Source of the DNA: Bacteroidales bacterium
GTDB lineage: Bacteria > Bacteroidota > Bacteroidia > Bacteroidales > JAGOPY01
NCBI GenBank assembly: GCA_030638325.1
Contig: DAOWEV010000048.1
Location: 1 to 26,480 of the forward strand
Direction of reading: 5' to 3'
DNA length: 26,480 bases
The position numbers and the translations under genes were made by a program. A model generated the notes under the pieces. The model was not told where the DNA came from. It saw only the letters and a list, made by a program, of their open reading frames with translations, and did not search any database. Of this stretch, positions 1 through 7,443 are shown piece by piece (the first letter of the stretch is position 1; each line of letters begins with the position of its first letter).

Positions 1-732
1 ACTCTTCTGACCTTCCTCATCCCGGATAATGATCACAAGGTAATTGAAATAACGCTTTTTTATTCGTGTCTTTTCAGACCTGGCAGGTAGTTTCTGAACA
101 TCATTCCTGAGATAGGCTATACAGTCCTTGTTAAATATGCAGGTTGGGCAGGAGGGATTTTGGGGTTTACATTGCAAAGCCCCAAATTCCATGATCGCCT
201 GGTTGAACGAACCCGGATCAGTTTTATCGATCAAATCGTTGAGGATAGTCAGCACCTTCCGCTTCATACCGGGCGTACTCATTGCAGCATAAATACCATA
301 TATGCGTGTAATAACCCGGTATACATTCCCGTCAAGAACAGGATAAACCTGATTGAATGCAAATGAAGCAATGGCGCTGGCAGTATATTCTCCAATACCC
401 TTCATCCGGATGATATCCTCGTAAGCATCAGGAAATATTCCATTATGATCCTGCATGATCATCCTGGCTGCAGCATGCATATTTCTTGCGCGCGAGTAGT
501 ATCCAAGCCCCTGCCAGGCCTTTAACACATCTTTTTCATCTGCCCCGGATAAATTCTTTACATCCGGGAATGTTTTGATAAACCTTTGATAATAGGCCAA
601 TCCCTGCTCGACCCGGGTTTGCTGGAGGATGATCTCCGATACCCAGATCCTGTACGGATCGCGGGTAGCCCTCCAGGGCAGCTCCCGCTTATTCTCCGTA
701 TACCATTTTATAATTCGTTTACTGAACTCCAT
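1..732 (-). CDS. mutY: A/G-specific adenine glycosylase MutY, 3' end cut by the window edge
   Basis: This is a base-excision repair glycosylase that removes adenine mispaired with 8-oxoguanine. The 244 visible codons cover the whole catalytic domain. I see the catalytic Glu at E33 in SEIILQQTRV, a helix-hairpin-helix at about 110-126 (MKGIGEYTASAIASFAF), the catalytic Asp at D134 in PVLDGNVYRV, and a complete iron-sulfur loop with Cys at 188, 195, 198 and 204 (C-X6-C-X2-C-X5-C). The reading frame is open to base 1, so the C-terminal NUDIX-like 8-oxoG recognition domain lies outside the window. The ATG at 732 gives the usual MutY N-terminus (RELPWR at 16-21). The gene is divergent from the HU gene, with its own promoter at 745-775. 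The Fe-S loop and the Glu-Asp pair separate it from endonuclease III, which lacks this Glu. Identification is firm. Confidence 0.95.
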   Translation of the reverse strand, partial: MEFSKRIIKWYTENKRELPWRATRDPYRIWVSEIILQQTRVEQGLAYYQRFIKTFPDVKNLSGADEKDVLKAWQGLGYYSRARNMHAAARMIMQDHNGIFPDAYEDIIRMKGIGEYTASAIASFAFNQVYPVLDGNVYRVITRIYGIYAAMSTPGMKRKVLTILNDLIDKTDPGSFNQAIMEFGALQCKPQNPSCPTCIFNKDCIAYLRNDVQKLPARSEKTRIKKRYFNYLVIIIRDEEGQKS

Positions 733-744
733 GATAATTTGGAA

Positions 745-775
745 CAAATTTATAGTGAGTTAATTAGAAACAAAA
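745..775 (-). promoter_or_regulatory. Bacteroidota-type promoter for mutY
   Basis: On the minus strand an exact TAnnTTTG element (TAAATTTG, 745-752) lies 18 bp downstream of TTTTG (771-775). This matches the -33/-7 architecture of the primary sigma factor in Bacteroidota. The predicted transcript would have a leader of only about 6-8 nt before the ATG at 732. Confidence 0.6.
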
Positions 776-792
776 TATTTTTTTAACTTTTC

Positions 793-821
793 TTGATTAA
801 TTAAAAAAAAATCTATCTTTG
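793..821 (+). promoter_or_regulatory. Bacteroidota-type promoter for the HU gene
   Basis: TTG at 793-795 and an exact TAnnTTTG (TATCTTTG, 814-821) are separated by 18 bp, the same spacing as in the divergent mutY promoter. An A-tract lies in the spacer. The leader to the ATG at 867 would be about 40 nt. Confidence 0.7.
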
Positions 822-866
822 CTGCCCAATTGGAAAATAAATTTACAATCTTAAAATTAAGAAGTT

Positions 867-1157
867 ATGACTAAAGCAGAAATCGTAGCAGAAATTGCTA
901 GTAAAACAGGAATTGAAAAAGTTGCTGTTCAGGCAACAGTTGAAGCATTCATGGATTCAATTAAAAACTCTTTATCAAGTGATGAAAATGTTTACCTGAG
1001 AGGGTTCGGAAGCTTTATTATCAAAAAGAGAGCTGAAAAAACAGGCAGAAATATATCAAAGAACACTACCATTATCATTCCTGCCCATAATATTCCTGCA
1101 TTCAAACCTGCCAAAACTTTTGTTAACAACGTTAAAAGCAACGTGGCAGCGAAGTAA
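867..1157 (+). CDS. HU-family DNA-binding protein
   Basis: This is a 96-residue nucleoid-associated protein of the HU/IHF family, which binds DNA as a dimer with little sequence specificity and bends it. Family marks are the N-terminal helices (1-40), the turn RGFGSF at 45-50, and the arm and closing segment IPAHNIPAFKPAKTF at about 71-85. The intercalating proline of the usual GRNP arm motif is replaced by Ile (GRNI, 60-63). My recollection is that this is common among Bacteroidota HU proteins, but I could not check it. Length is near the family norm (~90), with a short tail NVKSNVAAK. It is preceded by a good promoter and is probably co-transcribed with the tiny gene at 1188. Which HU paralogue it is cannot be told. 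Confidence 0.93.
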   Translation: MTKAEIVAEIASKTGIEKVAVQATVEAFMDSIKNSLSSDENVYLRGFGSFIIKKRAEKTGRNISKNTTIIIPAHNIPAFKPAKTFVNNVKSNVAAK

Positions 1158-1187
1158 TTCCTGAATATCTAATAAAACATTATTATT

Positions 1188-1277
1188 ATGCCTAGCGGGA
1201 AAAAGAGAAAGAGACACAAGATGGCGACCCACAAGCGAAAGAAACGCTTGAGAAAAAACAGGCACAAGAAGAAATAA
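1188..1277 (+). CDS. 29-residue highly basic protein, bS22/mS38-like (AURKAIP1/COX24 domain)
   Basis: The reading frame runs from ATG to TAA and encodes 29 residues beginning MPSGKKRKRHKMATHKRKKR. More than half the residues are Lys, Arg or His, and none are acidic. This matches the tiny Bacteroidota proteins usually annotated as AURKAIP1/COX24-domain proteins. That domain is found in mitochondrial small-subunit protein mS38 and in mycobacterial bS22, so binding to the small ribosomal subunit is the likely role (inference from family). It lies 30 bp after the HU stop and 32 bp before a strong terminator, so it is probably expressed with HU. It is short enough to be missed by most gene callers. 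Confidence 0.8.
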   Translation: MPSGKKRKRHKMATHKRKKRLRKNRHKKK

Positions 1278-1309
1278 TTCATTTCTTAAAAAGTTATTTT
1301 GCTGACTTA

Positions 1310-1360
1310 AACTTAATTGCATCATACCCCGGTTTGATGCAATTAAGTTCCTTTTCTTCA
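1310..1360 (+). terminator. Intrinsic terminator after HU and the bS22-like gene
   Basis: A perfect 15-bp inverted repeat (AACTTAATTGCATCA at 1310-1324 and its complement at 1335-1349) encloses a 10-nt loop and is followed by a pyrimidine-rich tract, CCTTTTCTTC. The stem is AT-rich but long. It separates the HU unit from the ribonuclease gene. Confidence 0.75.
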
Positions 1361-1425
1361 TATTTATTTTCCAATGTTCTGCTTTGAAGCTTTCAATTGA
1401 TGAAGGCTGAATAAAATATATTATT

Positions 1426-2976
1426 GTGAACAGGGAATTAATAATTGATGCAAATTCCGGCGGTGTTGAAATAGCCTTGCTGGAGGATAAATATCTGGTA
1501 GAGCTACACAATGAAAAAAATGATCAAAAATACCAGGTAGGTGATGTTTACCTGGGAAAAGTAAGGAAGATCATGCCCGGGCTGAATGCTGCTTTTGTGG
1601 ATGTCGGGTATGAAAAAGATGCCTTTTTACACTTTCTGGACCTGGGTCAACAGGTCAGATCGTTAAACCGGTTTGTAAAGCTTTACGTTTCAGGTAAGGC
1701 TACCAGGCTTCCGATCGAAAAATTCAACCTTGAGCCGGATATTGATAAAACAGGTAAGATCACCAACATACTGAGATCCAACCAGCAGGTTCTGGTCCAG
1801 ATAGAGAAAGAACCTATTTCATCGAAAGGCCCCAGGATCTCTTCAGAGATATCTTTTGCCGGGCGTTACCTCGTGCTGGTGCCTTTTTCCAACAAGGTAT
1901 CAATCTCTCAAAAGATAAAAAGCCTTGATGAAAGAAACAGGTTGAAGCGGCTGATAAGCAGTATCAAGCCAAACAACTTCGGAGTCATTATCAGGACTGT
2001 TGCAGAGGAAAAGCTGGTAGCGGACCTGGATGCTGATCTCAGGAATCTTCTTGAAAAATGGACCGAAATCACCCGGAAACTCTCACATGCCAGACCGCCT
2101 AAAAAGATCCTCAGTGAACTTGACCGTACTTCATCACTGCTCAGGGATCTGTTAAATGAATCGTTCAATAATATTCATGTCAATGATGCAAATCTGGCTG
2201 AGGATTTTAAAAAATATATCCTGCAGATAGCTCCGCAGAAAAAAGACATCGTAAAATTATACAAAGGACGCACCCCCATTTTCGAATATTTTGGCGTTGA
2301 TAAACAGATTAAGAATTCATTCGGTAAGACCGTTAGCATTAAAAGTGGCGTTTACCTGATTATTGAGCATACCGAGGCTTTGCATGTCATTGATGTGAAC
2401 AGTGGCCACCGCATCAACAAAGACAACAGCCAGGAAGAGAACGCCCTTCAGGTAAACCTTGAATCTGCCGTGGAGATTGCCAGGCAGTTGCGTCTCCGTG
2501 ACATTGGGGGCATTATCGTGATTGATTTTATTGATATGTATGAGGCTAAACACCGGCGGGCTCTCTATCAAAAGCTAAAAGAGGAAATGGCCAAAGACAG
2601 GGCAAGACATACCATCTTGCCACCCAGCAAATTTGGCCTGGTGCAGATCACACGCCAGCGTGTGAGGCCGGAAATGAATGTTCAGGTCGTAGAGGAATGT
2701 CCGGTATGCAAAGGCTCCGGAAAGATCAAGCCAAGTGTTCTTTTATCGGATGAAATTGAGAATAATATCGGATACTTACTCAGGGAACAAAACGAAAAAT
2801 ATCTGAAGATCACGTTACATCCATACCTTTATGCATATCTTACTAAAGGATGGCCTTCTATCCGGATGAAATGGTATCCTAAATTCAAGAAATGGATACA
2901 CCTGCAGCCCCTGGCCTCCAATCACCTGCTTGAATATCATTTCTTCAATGATAATGAAGACGAGATCAAAATGTGA
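1426..2976 (+). CDS. rng: Ribonuclease G/E family endoribonuclease
   Basis: This is a single-strand-specific endoribonuclease for rRNA maturation and mRNA turnover. It has 516 residues, the length of RNase G, and lacks the long C-terminal scaffold of enterobacterial RNase E. An S1 RNA-binding domain starts at about residue 36 (VGDVYLGKVRKIMPGLNAAFVDVG). The two metal-binding catalytic aspartates are visible as D323 (HVIDVNSG) and D367 (GGIIVIDFIDM). The zinc-link motif CPVC is at 425-428, followed by the small domain. The start is GTG at 1426, which gives the conserved N-terminus RELIIDANSGG. No clear ribosome-binding site is seen. trpS follows after 19 bp, so the two are probably co-transcribed. 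Bacteroidota usually carry one such enzyme; the RNase G versus RNase E label is a naming choice. Confidence 0.93.
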   Translation: MNRELIIDANSGGVEIALLEDKYLVELHNEKNDQKYQVGDVYLGKVRKIMPGLNAAFVDVGYEKDAFLHFLDLGQQVRSLNRFVKLYVSGKATRLPIEKFNLEPDIDKTGKITNILRSNQQVLVQIEKEPISSKGPRISSEISFAGRYLVLVPFSNKVSISQKIKSLDERNRLKRLISSIKPNNFGVIIRTVAEEKLVADLDADLRNLLEKWTEITRKLSHARPPKKILSELDRTSSLLRDLLNESFNNIHVNDANLAEDFKKYILQIAPQKKDIVKLYKGRTPIFEYFGVDKQIKNSFGKTVSIKSGVYLIIEHTEALHVIDVNSGHRINKDNSQEENALQVNLESAVEIARQLRLRDIGGIIVIDFIDMYEAKHRRALYQKLKEEMAKDRARHTILPPSKFGLVQITRQRVRPEMNVQVVEECPVCKGSGKIKPSVLLSDEIENNIGYLLREQNEKYLKITLHPYLYAYLTKGWPSIRMKWYPKFKKWIHLQPLASNHLLEYHFFNDNEDEIKM

Positions 2977-2995
2977 CAATAATTATTTTTACGGT

Positions 2996-3991
2996 ATGGA
3001 AACAGTATTAAGCGGGATACGACCAACAGGGAACCTGCACCTCGGTAATTATTTCGGGGCCCTCAGGAACTTTGTAAAAATGCAGGATGAGAACAATTGT
3101 TTCTTCTTTATTGCTGATTATCATTCTCTGACTACCCATCCCACCCCGGAAGACTTACACGCAAATGTAAAACAGGTACTCTCCGAATACCTGGCCTGTG
3201 GCCTGGATCCTGAAAAATCGACTTTATACATACAGAGCGACCTGCCCGAAACGGCAGAACTTTACCTGTTGCTGAATATGAACGCTTATATCGGGGAACT
3301 CGAGAGATGCACTTCTTTCAAGGAAAAGATCCGTAAGCAACCTGAGAATATAAATGCCGGCTTGCTGACCTACCCGACACTGATGGCAGCGGACATTCTC
3401 ATCCACAAGTCACATAAGGTACCCGTTGGGAAAGACCAGGAACAGCACCTGGAAATGAGCCGTACCTTCGCCAGGCGGTTTAACCGTTTATATAAAACAG
3501 ATTATTTTCCGGAGCCCCAGGCCTATAATTTTGGGAACGATCTGGTAAAAATACCGGGCCTTGACGGGAGTGGGAAGATGGGAAAATCAGAGGGTGAAGG
3601 AAACGCTATTTTCCTGGCCGATGCCCCGGATGTGATCCGGAAGAAAGTCATGAGAGCCGTTACGGATGCCGGCCCTACGGAGCCAGGTCAGATCAAATCA
3701 GAAACTGTTGAAAATCTTTTTTCACTTATGAGTGTCATGTCTGCTCCTGATACTTTTACTTATTTTGAAGAACAATACAATAACTGTAAGATCAGGTATG
3801 GCGACATGAAAAAACAGCTTGCTGAAGACATCATCGTATTCGTGGAACCGATCCGGCAAAAGATAGAGGAGATCAGCGCCGATAATGCATATCTTCACAA
3901 GGTAGCCAAAATGGGCAGTGAAAAAGCTCGTGCCAGTGGCGGAAAGACCCTGAAAGAAGTTAGGGAGATCATCGGTTTCAGGAAATTTTAA
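2996..3991 (+). CDS. trpS: Tryptophanyl-tRNA synthetase
   Basis: This class I aminoacyl-tRNA synthetase charges tRNA-Trp. It is 331 residues long, the bacterial norm. The HIGH-type signature is HLGN at 15-18 inside SGIRPTGNLHLGN, and the KMSKS loop is KMGKS at 194-198, preceded by GLDGSG. I place the start at the ATG at 2996 (METVLSGIRPTG), because bacterial TrpRS begins within a few residues of this motif. An in-frame ATG at 2930 would add 22 residues overlapping the end of the ribonuclease gene and is less likely. It follows rng by 19 bp on the same strand. Confidence 0.95.
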   Translation: METVLSGIRPTGNLHLGNYFGALRNFVKMQDENNCFFFIADYHSLTTHPTPEDLHANVKQVLSEYLACGLDPEKSTLYIQSDLPETAELYLLLNMNAYIGELERCTSFKEKIRKQPENINAGLLTYPTLMAADILIHKSHKVPVGKDQEQHLEMSRTFARRFNRLYKTDYFPEPQAYNFGNDLVKIPGLDGSGKMGKSEGEGNAIFLADAPDVIRKKVMRAVTDAGPTEPGQIKSETVENLFSLMSVMSAPDTFTYFEEQYNNCKIRYGDMKKQLAEDIIVFVEPIRQKIEEISADNAYLHKVAKMGSEKARASGGKTLKEVREIIGFRKF

Positions 3992-4001
3992 CTCAAGAAT
4001 C

Positions 4002-4112
4002 ATGGCATCCAAAAGATTACTTTCTGATATTATCGATGTTTTAATTCGTATCGGTATTATCCTGTTTGTAATCGTAACTTTGCAAAAACATCGTTACCGG
4101 AAATACCAATGA
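4002..4112 (+). CDS. Possible 36-residue single-span membrane microprotein upstream of hflX
   Basis: A frame from ATG 4002 to TGA 4112 encodes MASKRLLSDIIDVLIRIGII and then LFVIVTLQKHRYRKYQ. A hydrophobic stretch at about residues 10-28 is flanked by basic residues, as in a one-pass membrane peptide. The frame starts 10 bp after the trpS stop, and its TGA overlaps the hflX ATG as ATGA, an arrangement typical of translational coupling. Against it: it has no recognised family, and a TAnnTTTG-like element (TAACTTTG, 4075-4082) lies inside it, so the stretch could simply be the hflX promoter region. I do not know its function. Confidence 0.35.
   Translation: MASKRLLSDIIDVLIRIGIILFVIVTLQKHRYRKYQ
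4075..4082 (+). promoter_or_regulatory. Candidate -7 element for hflX
   Basis: TAACTTTG matches TAnnTTTG exactly and lies 26 bp before the hflX ATG. No TTG is found at the -33 position (18-21 bp upstream), so it may be weak or a chance match. Confidence 0.35.
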
Positions 4113-5293
4113 TCGACCCCGCTATAATACCCGAAAAAGCCGTTTTAATCGGCCTCATCACCCGGAAACAGGATGCCTCCCGTGTTGCGGAATATCTGGA
4201 TGAGCTTGCTTTCCTGTTGGATACTGCCGGGGGTATTACCGCTCAGCGTTTTGTACAGCGGGTTGAGATACCGGACTCCAGGACCTTTGTAGGCTCGGGC
4301 AAGCTGGAAGAGATCCGTTCTTATGTGCAGGAAAATGATATTGACCTCGCTGTCTTTGATGATGATCTGAGCCTGAGCCAGCTACGGAACATCGAAAGAG
4401 TGCTTAATTGTAAGATCTTAGACCGCAGTAGCCTGATCCTCGATATCTTTGCCAGGAGGGCCCGCACGGCCCATGCCAAGACACAGGTTGAACTGGCACA
4501 ATATGAATACCTGCTCCCCAGGCTGACCAGGATGTGGACGCACCTTGAAAGACAAAAAGGGGGGATCGGCCTGAGGGGCCCGGGGGAAACTGAAATTGAA
4601 ACCGACCGCCGTATCATCCGCGACCGCATTGCATTGCTCAAACGCAAATTGATCCGGATCGATAAACAAAAATCCATCCAGCGTAAAAACAGGGGCTCCA
4701 TGATCAGGGTGGCCCTGGTGGGCTATACGAATGTCGGGAAATCCACCGTCATGAACCTGCTTAGCAAGACAAATGTATTTGCCGAAAACAAGCTTTTTGC
4801 CACGCTCGACACTACAGTCAGGAAGCTGGTTATCGACAATTTACCATTCCTGATCTCCGACACGGTGGGGTTTATCAGGAAGCTGCCCCACAGCCTTGTG
4901 GAATCTTTTAAGTCTACCATGGATGAAGTCAGGGAAGCAGATATGCTGGTCCATATCGTGGATATCTCCCATCCGGATTTTGAAGAACATATCAAAATTG
5001 TGAATCAAACGCTGACCGATATTAAGGCTGATAACAAACCCACCATCCTGGCATTTAACAAGATCGATGCATATACCTATGAAAAGAAAGATCCGGATGA
5101 CCTGACACCTGCCACCAAAATAAACTACAGCTTAGAAGACTGGCAAAAAACCTGGATGGCCAACGACACTTATCCTTCCATTTTCATCTCGGCAACCGAT
5201 AAGATGAATATCACGGAGTTTCGCCAGTTACTTTACGATGAAGTAAAGAAGATCCATGTCAAACGGTATCCTTATAATGATTTTTTGTATTAG
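4109..5293 (+). CDS. hflX: Ribosome-associated GTPase HflX
   Basis: This is a translational GTPase that binds the large ribosomal subunit and rescues or splits stalled ribosomes. It has 394 residues. The N-terminal HflX domain holds the signature GSGKLEEI (62-69), followed by the coiled helical linker QYEYLLPRLTRMW and the conserved glycine-rich stretch GGIGLRGPGETEIETDRR (151-168). The G domain follows, with G1 GYTNVGKST (205-213), G3 DTVG (251-254), G4 NKID (317-320) and G5 SATD (361-364). All nucleotide-binding motifs are intact. The gene sits between trpS and an EF-G gene, in a translation-related run. Its start overlaps a possible microprotein stop by ATGA. Confidence 0.95.
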   Translation: MIDPAIIPEKAVLIGLITRKQDASRVAEYLDELAFLLDTAGGITAQRFVQRVEIPDSRTFVGSGKLEEIRSYVQENDIDLAVFDDDLSLSQLRNIERVLNCKILDRSSLILDIFARRARTAHAKTQVELAQYEYLLPRLTRMWTHLERQKGGIGLRGPGETEIETDRRIIRDRIALLKRKLIRIDKQKSIQRKNRGSMIRVALVGYTNVGKSTVMNLLSKTNVFAENKLFATLDTTVRKLVIDNLPFLISDTVGFIRKLPHSLVESFKSTMDEVREADMLVHIVDISHPDFEEHIKIVNQTLTDIKADNKPTILAFNKIDAYTYEKKDPDDLTPATKINYSLEDWQKTWMANDTYPSIFISATDKMNITEFRQLLYDEVKKIHVKRYPYNDFLY

Positions 5294-5358
5294 TTGCTGG
5301 TTCTAAGATGATAACCTGAAACATGCAATTTGCAACCTACAACAAAAAAGCACAGCAT

Positions 5359-7422
5359 ATGCCATTAACAAAACTTAGAAATATTGGAATTGCCGCTCAT
5401 ATCGATGCGGGCAAAACAACTGTAACCGAAAGGATGCTCTTCTATACCGGGATCAACCGAAAAATGGGAGAGGTACACGACGGGCAGGCCACCATGGACT
5501 TCATGAAGCAGGAGCAGGAACGGGGAATTACCATCGCCTCGGCTGCCATATCCTGCATCTGGAATGACACCCAAATAAACATCATCGACACCCCGGGACA
5601 TGTTGATTTTACCGTTGAAGTAGAGCGGTCGCTGCGGGTTATCGATGGCATGGTTGCCGTATTTTGCGCTGTAGGAGGTGTAGAACCTCAAAGTGAAACC
5701 GTATGGAACCAGGCAGACCGGTACAGGGTTCCCCGCATCGGCTTTATCAATAAAATGGATCGTGACGGCGCAGATTTTAATGAAGTGGTATCCCTGATGA
5801 ATAAATACTTAGATGCAAATGCGGTCCCTTGCCAACTCCCCATGGGAGCAGAAAAAGATTTCATGGGGGTCATCGACATCCTGGAAAGAAAAGTTTATGC
5901 CTTTGATGACTATGAAAGGCAGGAAATAGAAATTCCTTCTGAATACAAAGAAAAATGTGAAAAAGCACGGGAATTGCTTGTTGAAAAGATCGCCGAATAT
6001 GATGATGAAATTATGGAGCTATTCCTTGACGACCGGGAAGTTTCCGCCGGGCAGTTGAAAAGAGCCACCAGAGAGGCTACCCTGAAGTTGATGATCACCC
6101 CTGTTTTCTGTGGCGCAGCATACAAAAATAAGGGCATCCAGCTCCTTCTTGATGCCATTGTCGACTACATGCCATCTCCTCTCGATATTGGCGCTGTGGT
6201 TGGAATGGATGTAGATGATCCGGAAAAATCGCATACCCGGAACCCCTCTCATAAAGACCCGTTTTCTGCCCTGGCCTTTAAGTTGATCCATGATCCTTTC
6301 GTGGGCCAGCAAACCTTTATCCGGATATTTTCCGGCACCCTCAAAAGCGGGATGCAGATATTAAACTCCACAAAAAACAGAAACGAGCGGGCAGGAAGGA
6401 TATTCAGGATCCGTGCTAAGGACAGGGACGAGATCAATGAAGCGGGACCGGGTGATATTGTGGCCCTGATCGGTATGAAGTACACGAAAACCGGCGATAC
6501 CTTATGCGATAAAGATCATAAACTGTACCTGGAGTCGATACATATTCCACCAACGGTTATCGAACTTAAAGTTTTACCTGCCAAACGGAAGGATCAGACA
6601 AAACTTGGAGAGTCCCTGCATAAACTTTCAAATGAAGACCCATCTTTCAATGTCCGCTTTGATGAAGAGACTAATGAAACAATAGTTTCAGGGATGGGCG
6701 AGCTGCATCTTGAGATCATTATAGACAGGCTGAAGCATGAGTTTCAGGTTGAAGTGGAAATCGGTGAACCTGCAGTTGCTCTCCGGGAAACCATTACGAC
6801 CGAAATCAAAAGCGATTATAAACACACCAAGCAGACAGGCGGCAAAGGCCAGTTTGCCCATACGGTAATGCGTATTGAACCTAATGCCGGCAACGGGTAC
6901 GAGTTCGTTGACAAGATCAAGGGAGGGAATATCCCTGCCGAATTTATCCCATCGGTTAATAAAGGTATTCAAAAAACGATGAATAAAGGTATTTTGGCCG
7001 GATTTCCCATCGTGGATGTGAAAGTGGTGCTGCTTGACGGGAACCACCATCCTGTGGACTCCTCCGACAGGGCATTCCAGACCTGTGCCTCCATATGCTT
7101 TAGAAAAGGATTTCTGAAAGCCAATCCAATTCTCCTGGAGCCCATCATGAAGATCGAGATCAACACCCCTGACGATTATATTGGAAACCTCGCGGGAGAC
7201 CTTAACAAGCGGCGGGGGAAAATCGAGTCGATGCGGAGGTATAGAAAGGGGTCCCTGAAACTGAACGGTTTTGTTCCCCTTATGGAAATGTTCGGATATG
7301 CTACCCGCTTGAGAAACCTTTCCAGCGGAAGGGCTAACTTTTCCATGGAGTTTTATAAGTATGAGCCTGTGACGAAGGCCATACAGGAAGAGTATATGAA
7401 GAAACTGGAAGAAAAGATTTGA
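5359..7422 (+). CDS. fusA: Elongation factor G-type translational GTPase, probably an EF-G paralogue
   Basis: In this family GTP hydrolysis drives ribosomal translocation or recycling. From the ATG at 5359 the protein has 687 residues and starts MPLTKLRNIGIAAHIDAGKT. The GTPase motifs are intact: AHIDAGKTT (13-21), RGITI (55-59), DTPGH with the catalytic His (77-81), NKMD (131-134). The EF-G-specific segment GEVHDGQATMDFM follows switch I. Domain IV shows the tip region DGNHHPVDSSDRAFQ and the end LLEPIMKIEI. The 12-residue-longer start at 5323 has no support from family length. No rpsL, rpsG or tuf lies next to it, so it is not in the usual str operon. I therefore suspect a second EF-G rather than the housekeeping copy. 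A TetM-like protection protein is less likely, given the switch I sequence. Confidence 0.88.
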   Translation: MPLTKLRNIGIAAHIDAGKTTVTERMLFYTGINRKMGEVHDGQATMDFMKQEQERGITIASAAISCIWNDTQINIIDTPGHVDFTVEVERSLRVIDGMVAVFCAVGGVEPQSETVWNQADRYRVPRIGFINKMDRDGADFNEVVSLMNKYLDANAVPCQLPMGAEKDFMGVIDILERKVYAFDDYERQEIEIPSEYKEKCEKARELLVEKIAEYDDEIMELFLDDREVSAGQLKRATREATLKLMITPVFCGAAYKNKGIQLLLDAIVDYMPSPLDIGAVVGMDVDDPEKSHTRNPSHKDPFSALAFKLIHDPFVGQQTFIRIFSGTLKSGMQILNSTKNRNERAGRIFRIRAKDRDEINEAGPGDIVALIGMKYTKTGDTLCDKDHKLYLESIHIPPTVIELKVLPAKRKDQTKLGESLHKLSNEDPSFNVRFDEETNETIVSGMGELHLEIIIDRLKHEFQVEVEIGEPAVALRETITTEIKSDYKHTKQTGGKGQFAHTVMRIEPNAGNGYEFVDKIKGGNIPAEFIPSVNKGIQKTMNKGILAGFPIVDVKVVLLDGNHHPVDSSDRAFQTCASICFRKGFLKANPILLEPIMKIEINTPDDYIGNLAGDLNKRRGKIESMRRYRKGSLKLNGFVPLMEMFGYATRLRNLSSGRANFSMEFYKYEPVTKAIQEEYMKKLEEKI

Positions 7423-7443
7423 ATATCTTTGCATCCGGCCCTT

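Noticed and set aside
1056..1511. 151-codon minus-strand frame over the HU end, the small basic gene and the ribonuclease start
   Set aside because: It crosses a strong terminator and three plus-strand genes, and shows no family resemblance.
2930..2995. Upstream start for trpS
   Set aside because: It would add 22 residues overlapping the ribonuclease end, ahead of the conserved N-terminus that normally begins the protein.
5323..5358. Upstream start for the EF-G gene
   Set aside because: The extra 12 residues do not match the family; the N-terminus at 5359 is standard.
7424..7431. TATCTTTG as an lnt promoter
   Set aside because: The -7 match is exact, but no TTG lies at the right distance, and it overlaps the EF-G stop with a near-leaderless start. 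Probably chance; lnt is likely read with the upstream gene.
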